Shown piece by piece: positions 16,780 to 24,725 of a stretch of DNA of 41,232 nt. The notes beneath the pieces are model-generated. The model ran no database searches. It saw nothing but the letters and a program-made list of their open reading frames with translations, and was not told the DNA's origin. Location: assembly GCA_029264305.1 (NCBI GenBank), contig JARICA010000004.1, forward strand, positions 1-41,232. Direction: 5' to 3'. The DNA is from Faecalimonas sp. (GTDB taxonomy: Bacteria; Bacillota; Clostridia; Lachnospirales; Lachnospiraceae). Positions within the stretch are counted from its first letter, which is position 1; each line of letters starts with the position of its first letter. Both the position numbers and the translations under genes were made by a program.

Positions 16780-19700
16780 TTATTCTTCATTTCCATAAAG
16801 AGTAATTAATTTATTCAAGTAAGCATATCTTTCTTTTGCTGCTTTTTCTGATTGAGCAAATAATTCCTCTGCTCTTTCTGGATTCATTCTTGCTAAAGCA
16901 TTATAACGAACTTCACCATCTAAGAATTCTCTATAGCTTTCAGTTGGTGCTTTACTATCAAGAGTAAATTTATTTCCTTCTGCTGCTGGGTTAAAGCGGA
17001 AGTTATGCCAATATCCTGATTTTACTGCTAATTCTTCTTCTGTTTGTGCCTTGTTCATACCTTTCTTAATACCATGGTTAATACAAGGTGCATACGCAAT
17101 AATTAATGATGGTCCTGGATATGCTTCTGCTTCTGCAATTGCTTTTACTGTCTGATTAAAGTCAGCACCCATTGCAATCTGTGCTACATATACATAACCA
17201 TAACTCATAGCAATACTTGCCATATCTTTCTTCTTCACTTCTTTACCTGCTGCAGCAAACTGAGCAATAGCACCTGTAGGTGTAGATTTAGAAGATTGTC
17301 CACCTGTATTAGAATAAACTTCTGTATCAAATACCATGATGTTAATATCTTGACCAGATGCTAATACATGGTCAACACCGCCAAATCCGATATCATAAGC
17401 CCAACCGTCTCCACCAAAGATCCATTGTGATTTTTTCGCTAAGAAATCTTTATTATTTAGGATATCTTTTCTTAACTCACATCCACAATCGCAGTTTTCT
17501 AAAGCAACAATTAAATTATCAGTTGCTGTTCCGTTTGTTGCACCACAATTAAATGTTTCTAACCATTCTTTACCAGCTGCAACAACTGCTTCATTATCTC
17601 CACTTTCAACTAATTTTTCTACTTTTGCTTTCAATCCATTTCTCAATGCTTTTTGTGCTAACAACATACCATAACCAAACTCAGCATTATCTTCAAATAA
17701 AGAGTTAGACCATGCAGGACCTTGTCCCTTTTCATTTACTGTATATGGTGTAGATGGTGAAGAGTTACCCCAAATTGAAGAACAACCTGTTGCATTTGCA
17801 ATATACATTCTATCACCAAATAATTGTGTAACTAATTTTGCATATGGAGTTTCTCCACAACCAGCACATGCTCCTGAGAACTCAAGTAATGGTTGTTTGA
17901 ATTGACTTCCTTTTACTGTCGTTTCTTTGAATTTAGCAACCACTTCTGGTTTTACAGGAATTTCTCTTCCATAATCAAAGAAGTCTTGTTTTCCTGCATT
18001 TTCTTCCATATTTTCCATTACAAGTGCTTTTGCACCCTTCTTACCTGGACATACATTTGCACATGAACCACAACCTGTACAGTCATATGCTGATACAGTC
18101 ATTGTGAATTTTAACCCTGGCATACCAATCATATCGATTGTTTCAAGTCCTTCTGGTGCATTTGCTGCTTCTTCTTCTGTTAATGCTACTGGACGGATAA
18201 CCGCATGAGGACATACATATGCACAACGATTACATTGGATACAGTTTTCTGATTTCCATACTGGAATATCTACTGCAATACCACGTTTTTCATAAGCTGC
18301 TGTACCTGATGGTGTAGATCCATCAACATATTCTGTAAATGCAGATACTGGAAGTGTATTTCCTTCTTGCGCATTTACTTTTGCCTGAATATTTTTAACA
18401 AAATCTACAACTTCTGCCTTTCCACCTTTTACTTCTGGTGTGAATAAACCTTCGTCTTCTGCATTTTTCCAAGATTCTGGAACTTTGATTTCTACTACCT
18501 GTTTTGCTCCTGCATCAATAGCGTCATAGTTCATCTGTACAATCTTGTCACCTTTTTTACCATAAGAAGCTTTTGCAGCTGCTTTCATTAATTCAATCGC
18601 ATGGTCTTCTGGAATAATATTAGCAAGTTTAAAGAATGCTGACTGAAGAACTGTATTAATACGTCCACCAAGTCCGATTTCTTTTCCGATCTTAATACCA
18701 TCAATTACATAAAGCTTAATATTATGATTTGCAATAAACGCTTTCACCTGTCCTGGTAAATGTTTTTCCAAACCTTCCATATCCCATGGACAGTTCAATA
18801 AGAATGTTCCACCGTCTACCAATTCCTGAACCATATTATATTTATTAACATAAGATGGGTTATGACAGGCAACAAAATTAGCTTGTTTAATCAAATATGT
18901 TGATTTGATTGGGCTCTTACCAAAACGAAGGTGTGACATTGTTACACCACCTGATTTTTTAGAATCATAATCAAAATATGCTTGCGCATACATATCTGTA
19001 TTGTCACCAATAATCTTAATAGAGTTTTTATTGGCTCCAACTGTACCATCTGCACCAAGTCCCCAGAATTTACAGTTAATTGTTCCTTCAGGAGTTGTAA
19101 CTAATGGTGCACCAACTTCTAATGATAAGTTTGTTACATCATCAACAATACCAATTGTAAATTTCTGTTTTTCATTATTGTTATATACCGCAACAATCTG
19201 AGCCGGAGTTGTGTCTTTAGATCCTAATCCATAACGTCCTGTGAATACTGGTACTGCATCAAATTTTGTTCCTTTTAATGCAGCTACAACATCTAGATAT
19301 AATGGTTCTCCGAGTGCTCCAGGTTCTTTTGTTCTATCAAGAACTGTAATTTGTTTTACAGAATCTGGAATTGCTTTTACTAATGCTTCAGCACTAAATG
19401 GTCTGTAAAGGCGAACTTTAACAACACCGACTTTACGTCCTGCTGCCATTAAATAATCAATTGTTTCATCAATAGTATCGCATACAGAACCCATAGCTAC
19501 AATAATATGTTCTGCATCTTCTGCACCATAGTAATTGAATAACTTATAATTTGTTCCAATCTTTTCATTCACTTTATCCATATATTCCTGTACGATTGCA
19601 GGCATTGCATCATAATATGGATTACAAGCTTCTCTAGCTTGGAAGAAAATATCTGGGTTCTGAGCTGAACCTCTTTGACATGGGTGATTTGGATTTAAAG

Positions 19701-20319
19701 CATGTTTTCTAAATGCATCAATCGCATCCATATCTGCCATATCTTTTAAATCTTCATAATCCCATGTTTCAATTTTTTGAATTTCATGAGAAGTTCTAAA
19801 TCCATCAAAGAAATTGATAAATGGAATCTTTCCTTTGATTGCTGCTAAATGTGCAACTGGTGTTAAGTCCATAACTTCCTGCACACTTGATTCACAAAGC
19901 ATTGCACAACCTGTCTGACGACAAGCATAAACATCTGAATGATCGCCAAAAATAGATAACGCATGACTTGCTAATGCACGAGCTGATACGTTAAATACAC
20001 CTGGTAATTGTTCACCTGCAATTTTGTATAAATTAGGAATCATAAGCAATAATCCCTGAGATGCTGTGTATGTTGTTGTCAAAGCACCTGCTGCTAAAGA
20101 ACCGTGTACAGTACCTGCAGCTCCTGCTTCTGATTGCATTTCTGTAACTTGAACTGTTTGTCCAAAAATATTTGTTCTACCTTGAGTAGCCCATTCATCT
20201 GTAGCTTCCGCCATAACGGATGAAGGTGTAATTGGGTAAATAGCAGCAACGTCAGTAAAAGCATACGAAGCGTGTGCTGCTGCATGATTACCATCCATGG
20301 TTTTCATTTTTCTTCCCAT
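16780..20319 (-). CDS. nifJ: Pyruvate:ferredoxin (flavodoxin) oxidoreductase
   Basis: Oxidises pyruvate with CoA to acetyl-CoA and CO2, passing electrons to ferredoxin. It is the central step of clostridial pyruvate fermentation. The single fused chain has 1179 residues from the chosen start, the usual length for homodimeric PFOR. The N-terminal domain begins GNHAAAHASYAFTDVAAIYPITPSS. Two 4Fe-4S motifs (CIQCNRCAYVCPH and CTGCGSCANVCPG) lie around 690-760. Further cluster cysteines are in GACAGCGETPYAKL. The thiamine diphosphate site is GDGWAYDIGFGGVDHV with EVYSNTGGQ. The ATG at 20319 follows AAGGAGG by eight bases. A TTG six codons upstream in frame precedes the ribosome site and is not a credible start. 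It has its own promoter and terminator. Confidence 0.97.
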   Translation of the reverse strand: MGRKMKTMDGNHAAAHASYAFTDVAAIYPITPSSVMAEATDEWATQGRTNIFGQTVQVTEMQSEAGAAGTVHGSLAAGALTTTYTASQGLLLMIPNLYKIAGEQLPGVFNVSARALASHALSIFGDHSDVYACRQTGCAMLCESSVQEVMDLTPVAHLAAIKGKIPFINFFDGFRTSHEIQKIETWDYEDLKDMADMDAIDAFRKHALNPNHPCQRGSAQNPDIFFQAREACNPYYDAMPAIVQEYMDKVNEKIGTNYKLFNYYGAEDAEHIIVAMGSVCDTIDETIDYLMAAGRKVGVVKVRLYRPFSAEALVKAIPDSVKQITVLDRTKEPGALGEPLYLDVVAALKGTKFDAVPVFTGRYGLGSKDTTPAQIVAVYNNNEKQKFTIGIVDDVTNLSLEVGAPLVTTPEGTINCKFWGLGADGTVGANKNSIKIIGDNTDMYAQAYFDYDSKKSGGVTMSHLRFGKSPIKSTYLIKQANFVACHNPSYVNKYNMVQELVDGGTFLLNCPWDMEGLEKHLPGQVKAFIANHNIKLYVIDGIKIGKEIGLGGRINTVLQSAFFKLANIIPEDHAIELMKAAAKASYGKKGDKIVQMNYDAIDAGAKQVVEIKVPESWKNAEDEGLFTPEVKGGKAEVVDFVKNIQAKVNAQEGNTLPVSAFTEYVDGSTPSGTAAYEKRGIAVDIPVWKSENCIQCNRCAYVCPHAVIRPVALTEEEAANAPEGLETIDMIGMPGLKFTMTVSAYDCTGCGSCANVCPGKKGAKALVMENMEENAGKQDFFDYGREIPVKPEVVAKFKETTVKGSQFKQPLLEFSGACAGCGETPYAKLVTQLFGDRMYIANATGCSSIWGNSSPSTPYTVNEKGQGPAWSNSLFEDNAEFGYGMLLAQKALRNGLKAKVEKLVESGDNEAVVAAGKEWLETFNCGATNGTATDNLIVALENCDCGCELRKDILNNKDFLAKKSQWIFGGDGWAYDIGFGGVDHVLASGQDINIMVFDTEVYSNTGGQSSKSTPTGAIAQFAAAGKEVKKKDMASIAMSYGYVYVAQIAMGADFNQTVKAIAEAEAYPGPSLIIAYAPCINHGIKKGMNKAQTEEELAVKSGYWHNFRFNPAAEGNKFTLDSKAPTESYREFLDGEVRYNALARMNPERAEELFAQSEKAAKERYAYLNKLITLYGNEE

Positions 20320-20368
20320 TGATTTGTCCTCCTTCAAATTTTTATATTGAATTTTTACATATATGCAT

Positions 20369-20397
20369 ATTATAATCCTATGAAAAATAAAAGTCTA
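20369..20397 (-). promoter_or_regulatory. Promoter of the pyruvate:ferredoxin oxidoreductase gene
   Basis: On the minus strand TAGACT (20392-20397), 17 bases and a perfect TATAAT (20369-20374). The -35 lies inside the 3' arm of the lgt terminator, so one operon's end and the next promoter share sequence. Confidence 0.65.
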
Positions 20398-20444
20398 GTG
20401 ATTATTTGTTCCTTTTAGGAAACAATAACACAATCACTAGACTT
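20383..20444 (-). terminator. Terminator of lgt and the upstream gene run
   Basis: AAGTCTAGTGATT (20391-20403 on plus) pairs with AATCACTAGACTT (20432-20444). More imperfect pairing inside brings GTTTCC and GGAAC-like segments together. T-rich tails follow on both strands, so it is bidirectional. It starts three bases after the lgt stop and is the first strong terminator since the clpB promoter. Confidence 0.88.
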
Positions 20445-20447
20445 TTT

Positions 20448-21365
20448 TTATTTCGAAAATCTTAATTTTGTTTTTTTCTTTTTCGCTTTCATTCGAGAAA
20501 TCCCTCTCCCCTGTCCATCTCCCGATTTATAAGTAATAGCAAGAAGACCCATTGCAATTACAACAGATAAAACTGCTACAACTTGGGAAACAGGCAAATC
20601 AAAAACAAGTGTTTTTAATTTATCTACTCTTCCACTTTCTATAAAAAATCTTCCTGCACCATAACTAATAACATAAAGAAGAAAAATTTCTCCTTTATAT
20701 ACCTCAAATCTCTGATAAATTAGAAGTCCAATTAAAATAATCAAACAAAGTATAATTTCGTATAAAAATGATGGACTAACTCGAATCATATTCACTCCAT
20801 CTATCTTTTCTACATTCTGACGCATTTTTTCAGTTACATCCATGGCTCTAACCGAATCAATCGGTAACTGCATAGAAAAAATTCCATCTGTATATTCTCC
20901 GAAGGCTTCTCGATTAAAAAAGTTCCCCAACTTTCCTAAAATTTGCCCAATAAGCAATGCTGGTACAATCGTATCCAAAACTTTCCAAACAATAAGCCCC
21001 TGTCTTTTGCAGTAAATAAAAATTGTTATCACTCCTGCAATTAACGCTCCATAAAACGCAAATCCCCCAGAACGAAAATCAAAAATCTTTATCCAATGTC
21101 CTTTAAATTGTTCTAAACCAAAAAGAACATAATATACTCTTGCTCCAATCACACCAAAAATGATAACGAATATAGAAAGTGTTAAATATTCTTCTGCTTC
21201 TTGTCCACTTCGATGGGCCAGCCACATTGTAAAGAAAATCCCAAATAAAATTGCAATTCCAAGTAAAATTCCAAAATATGTGACTTCGAACCCAAATAAA
21301 TTTATCTTTTCCCCGATATTTTCCCAACAAATGTTTAAATTAGGGAAACTAATCATCTTATTCAT
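20448..21365 (-). CDS. lgt: Prolipoprotein diacylglyceryl transferase
   Basis: Membrane enzyme that moves diacylglycerol from phosphatidylglycerol to the lipobox cysteine of prolipoproteins. It has 305 residues and about seven membrane helices. Family stretches are GVIGARVYYVLF, GKLGNFFNREAFGEYTD (144-160, the Lgt signature) and RFFIESGRVDKL near the C-terminus. Where the E. coli enzyme has the essential His103 in its FHGG motif, this protein reads GGFAFYGALIAG with Tyr105. I believe the Tyr form also occurs in other clostridia. The C-terminus is a very basic tail (RMKAKKKKTKLRFSK). The ATG follows GTGGGGA. It is the last gene before the operon terminator. Confidence 0.94.
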   Translation of the reverse strand: MNKMISFPNLNICWENIGEKINLFGFEVTYFGILLGIAILFGIFFTMWLAHRSGQEAEEYLTLSIFVIIFGVIGARVYYVLFGLEQFKGHWIKIFDFRSGGFAFYGALIAGVITIFIYCKRQGLIVWKVLDTIVPALLIGQILGKLGNFFNREAFGEYTDGIFSMQLPIDSVRAMDVTEKMRQNVEKIDGVNMIRVSPSFLYEIILCLIILIGLLIYQRFEVYKGEIFLLYVISYGAGRFFIESGRVDKLKTLVFDLPVSQVVAVLSVVIAMGLLAITYKSGDGQGRGISRMKAKKKKTKLRFSK

Positions 21366-21386
21366 ACTCTTATCCCCACTTATTTT

Positions 21387-22484
21387 CTATACATTGAATC
21401 TAAATAATATAATATCTCCGTCTTTTACAACATATTCTTTTCCCTCTAGACGAACAAGTCCTTTTTCTTTTGCTGCCGTATACGTACCACATTCCATTAA
21501 GTCATCGTAACTTACAATTTCTGCACGAATAAATCCTCTTTCAAAGTCTGTATGAATTTTACCGGCAGCCTGTGGAGCCTTTGTTCCTTTTTTAATTGTC
21601 CACGCACGAACTTCAGGTTCTCCAGCTGTCAAATAGCTGATTAAACCTAGTAGACTATAACTTGCACGAATCAATTTTTCTAATCCAGATTCTTCTAATC
21701 CTAAATCTTCCAAGAACATTTTCTTTTCATCATCATCTAATTCCGCAATTTCTTGTTCTATCTGTGCACACACAACAAATACTTCACAATTTTCTTTCTT
21801 CGCATATTCTCGAACTGCGCAAACACCCTCATTATCTGCTGCATCATTTGCCAAATCATCTTCCGCTACATTTGCAGCAAAAATAACTGGTTTATATGTG
21901 AGAAGATTGTAACTTTCAAGCCATTCTAATTCCTCATCGTCTTCCACTTCGAAACTGCGAGCCATATTACCTTCTTCTAAATATGCTTTTAACCTTTCTA
22001 ATAAAGCCAATTCTTTTGCAACTGTCTTGTCATTTCTTGCCACTTTTACTGCTTTTGCAATTCTTCTTTCCAAAATTTCAATATCTGAAAAGATTAATTC
22101 TAAATTAATCGTTTCAATATCACGAAGAGGTGCGATGCTACCATCTACATGGACAATATTGCTATCTTCAAAACAACGTACAACATGAACGATTGCATCT
22201 ACTTCACGAATATTGGCCAAAAATTGATTCCCAAGTCCTTCACCTTTTGATGCGCCTTTTACAAGACCTGCAATATCAACAAATTCAATAGCAGCTGGAA
22301 CAATTTTTTTTGTTTGGTACATTTCTCCCAAAACATCTAATCGTTTATCTGGTACAGTTACCACTCCAACATTTGGATCAATTGTACAAAATGGATAGTT
22401 TGCTGATTCTGCTCCTGCTTTTGTTAGAGAATTAAACAATGTACTTTTCCCTACGTTTGGTAATCCCACAATTCCTAATTTCAT
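21387..22484 (-). CDS. ychF: Redox-regulated ATPase YchF
   Basis: Universal Obg-family P-loop ATPase that binds ribosomes, with a proposed role in translation and oxidative stress response. It has 365 residues, the standard length. G1 is GLPNVGKST (7-15) and DIAGLVKGASKGEGLGNQFL covers the G3 region. The G4 site is NVAE (in FAANVAEDD) instead of NKxD, the change that gives YchF its ATP preference. A coiled-coil insert (residues about 130-200) and a C-terminal TGS domain (FERGFIRAEIVSYDDL) follow. GCGAGGATAAAG precedes the ATG. It sits 30 bases after thiN and 21 before lgt. Confidence 0.97.
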   Translation of the reverse strand: MKLGIVGLPNVGKSTLFNSLTKAGAESANYPFCTIDPNVGVVTVPDKRLDVLGEMYQTKKIVPAAIEFVDIAGLVKGASKGEGLGNQFLANIREVDAIVHVVRCFEDSNIVHVDGSIAPLRDIETINLELIFSDIEILERRIAKAVKVARNDKTVAKELALLERLKAYLEEGNMARSFEVEDDEELEWLESYNLLTYKPVIFAANVAEDDLANDAADNEGVCAVREYAKKENCEVFVVCAQIEQEIAELDDDEKKMFLEDLGLEESGLEKLIRASYSLLGLISYLTAGEPEVRAWTIKKGTKAPQAAGKIHTDFERGFIRAEIVSYDDLMECGTYTAAKEKGLVRLEGKEYVVKDGDIILFRFNV

Positions 22485-22514
22485 TTTACTTTATCCTCGC
22501 CTTCATTTTATTTT

Positions 22515-23174
22515 CTAGTTTTCTTCTTTTGCTTCTATTAAAATAACAATTCCCTCTGAAAGTGTTATCTGCACTTTTTCTTCTCGTGCTTGATTGCTAA
22601 CGCACAAACTGTCATATGGACATAATCTATGATTGTGTAAAGGATATTTTGCTCCCACAATAGAGAATTTCTCTATACATCTATCTAGTGGAAATACTGA
22701 AAAATACTTTCCGTACATTTTTGATTTTTCTAATATAGCTTCTTTTTCTATAAGATAAATTCTATTATTTTCATCAATCATTTCTGCATGTATCCCCTCT
22801 TTATGAGGAATAGTCAACACTTGAATATTAGCCAGAACATGATCTATACGATTTCCAGTTGCACCTAGCAAAATAATTTCCTTACTATCTAATTCCATCG
22901 CCTGACGAACAGCAATTTCTGTATCTGAAAAATCTTTTTCCGGATTAAATTTCCTTATGAAAACATCTGTATTTTCTTGATAAAATCGTACAATATCTTC
23001 CGAAAGACTGTCAAAATCCCCTACAATATAATCTGGTTTTATATGGTTGCGATACAAAAATTCCACGCCTCTATCTACTCCAATAAGAACATCATATTCC
23101 AATTCTTTCAATTTTGTAGTTGCAAATTCTTCTTGAATCATTCCACCACTTACAATCATCGTTCGTTTATTCAT
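22515..23174 (-). CDS. thiN: Thiamine pyrophosphokinase
   Basis: Converts thiamine to thiamine diphosphate with ATP, the cofactor used by the pyruvate:ferredoxin oxidoreductase and by transketolases. It has 219 residues. The catalytic-domain motifs VGDFDSLS and NPEKDFSDTE, the acidic metal and substrate ligands, are present, as is LLGATGNRIDHVLANI. The shorter C-terminal beta domain is less conserved. Its ATG overlaps the rpe stop by eight bases (ATGAATAA), so the two are translationally coupled. The rsgA-rpe-thiN order is common in Firmicutes. Confidence 0.95.
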   Translation of the reverse strand: MNKRTMIVSGGMIQEEFATTKLKELEYDVLIGVDRGVEFLYRNHIKPDYIVGDFDSLSEDIVRFYQENTDVFIRKFNPEKDFSDTEIAVRQAMELDSKEIILLGATGNRIDHVLANIQVLTIPHKEGIHAEMIDENNRIYLIEKEAILEKSKMYGKYFSVFPLDRCIEKFSIVGAKYPLHNHRLCPYDSLCVSNQAREEKVQITLSEGIVILIEAKEEN

Positions 23175-23829
23175 ATTTATTCAAAATCTCCATAAACTCT
23201 CTTGTATTTTCTTGTACGTTTCCTTTGAAAACAGCTGACCCAGCAACAATAATATTTGCGCCTGCTTTTAGTACATTTTCAATATTTGATGTATAAATTC
23301 CACCATCAACCTGAATATCTGTTTCCAAGCCATATCTGTTAAGCATTTCTCTTGTCATACGAATTTTTGTCAAAGATTCTTCGATGAATTTTTGCCCACC
23401 AAATCCAGGATGTACTGACATAATCAAAATCATATCAACTTCATTTACATATTCTTCCAATGCAGATACCGGTGTGTCTGGACAAATAGAAATTCCTACT
23501 TTCATTCCACACTCTCTAATCTTTTTAATCGTTTTATGCACATCTTCACAAGCTTCTAAATGAATAGTAATTAAATCTGCGCCAGCTTTTTGAAATGCTT
23601 CTACATAACGAATTGGCTCATTTATCATCAAATGTGCATCAATCACTTGATTCGTACAACTTTTGATTGATTGCAACACAGGCATTCCAAAGGAAATACT
23701 CGGTACAAATAATCCATCCATAACATCAAAATGGAGATATTCTGCCCCATTTTTTTCTGTTACTTGAATTTCTTCTCCCAACTTTTTAAAATCCGCCGCT
23801 AATATGGACGGTGCCAATATATATTTCAT
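23167..23829 (-). CDS. rpe: Ribulose-phosphate 3-epimerase
   Basis: Interconverts ribulose 5-phosphate and xylulose 5-phosphate in the pentose phosphate pathway. It is a 220-residue TIM barrel of standard length. It begins ILAPSILAADFKKLGEE. Key motifs are LHFDVMDGLFVPSISFG with the metal-binding His and Asp, DAHLMINEP, MSVHPGFGGQKF, and QVDGGIYTSNI with the second catalytic Asp, followed by a phosphate-binding AGSAVF loop. It starts two bases after the rsgA stop and overlaps thiN. Confidence 0.97.
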   Translation of the reverse strand: MKYILAPSILAADFKKLGEEIQVTEKNGAEYLHFDVMDGLFVPSISFGMPVLQSIKSCTNQVIDAHLMINEPIRYVEAFQKAGADLITIHLEACEDVHKTIKKIRECGMKVGISICPDTPVSALEEYVNEVDMILIMSVHPGFGGQKFIEESLTKIRMTREMLNRYGLETDIQVDGGIYTSNIENVLKAGANIIVAGSAVFKGNVQENTREFMEILNKYE

Positions 23830-23831
23830 GA

Positions 23832-24713
23832 TTAGTATCTCCTTTTCTCCTGTAATTCTTTATACATTTCCACATAATTTTCATATCTAACTTTATGGAT
23901 TTTTCCTTCCTCTACAGCTTGTTTCACCATGCAGTTCGGCTCATGAATATGATCGCATCCATTAAACTTACACGTACCTTCATACTGTTCAAATTCTGGA
24001 AAGTAATATTTTAATTCTTCTTTTTCAAACGCATTTACATAAAGGGAGCTAAATCCAGGCGTATCCATAATATAAGACGTGTCATCAATTGGAATTAATT
24101 CTGAATGACGTGTAGTATGTTTTCCTCTTTCAATTTTTTCACTAATGCTTCCCGTCTCCATTTGAATTTCTGATTGAAGCAAATTAATAAGAGATGATTT
24201 TCCAACTCCTGAAGGACCAGCAACTGCAGTCATCTTCCCTTTTAGCACTTCTTTCACAAGTTTTATATTTTCTTCTTCTTTGGCACTTGTAAAAATAACT
24301 CTATAACCACAAGACTCATAAATTTTTTCTAATTCTTGAATTTCTTTTTGTTCAGCAATATCTTTTTTATTAAAACATAATACAATTGGAATCTTTTTAC
24401 TTTCCATCATAACAAGAAATCTATCTAATAAATTAAAATGTGGTTTTGGTTTTGTAACAGCAAATACAACAAGCGCTTGATCAATATTTGCTACCGCTGG
24501 ACGAATCAGTTCATTCTCTCTTGGCAATATTTTTACTATATTTCCAAGCTTTTCTTCTTCATTTAGTACATTTATCTCCACATTATCTCCTACAAGTGGT
24601 TTGATTTTCTCTCTACGAAATGTTCCTTTTGCTTTACATTCATAAACGCCAAATTCTACTACGTGAACGTAGTAGAATCCGGCAATTCCTTTTATAATTT
24701 TTCCCTGCATCAT
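23832..24713 (-). CDS. rsgA: Ribosome small subunit GTPase RsgA
   Basis: GTPase acting in late 30S subunit maturation. It has 293 residues. An N-terminal OB fold is followed by a circularly permuted GTPase domain: G4 NKKD (115-118) precedes G1 GPSGVGKSS (166-174) and G3 DTPGFSSL. The C-terminal zinc finger is CKFNGCDHIHEPNC, the expected C-x4-C-x-H-x5-C. It begins 12 bases after the pknB stop. In Bacillus this gene (cpgA) lies beside the same phosphatase-kinase pair, and RsgA is a reported kinase substrate there. Confidence 0.97.
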   Translation of the reverse strand: MMQGKIIKGIAGFYYVHVVEFGVYECKAKGTFRREKIKPLVGDNVEINVLNEEEKLGNIVKILPRENELIRPAVANIDQALVVFAVTKPKPHFNLLDRFLVMMESKKIPIVLCFNKKDIAEQKEIQELEKIYESCGYRVIFTSAKEEENIKLVKEVLKGKMTAVAGPSGVGKSSLINLLQSEIQMETGSISEKIERGKHTTRHSELIPIDDTSYIMDTPGFSSLYVNAFEKEELKYYFPEFEQYEGTCKFNGCDHIHEPNCMVKQAVEEGKIHKVRYENYVEMYKELQEKRRY

Positions 24714-24725
24714 TTTTTCCTACTC

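Noticed and set aside
20320-20337. TTG start six codons upstream for the pyruvate:ferredoxin oxidoreductase
   Set aside because: The TTG lies upstream of the AAGGAGG site that serves the ATG at 20319.
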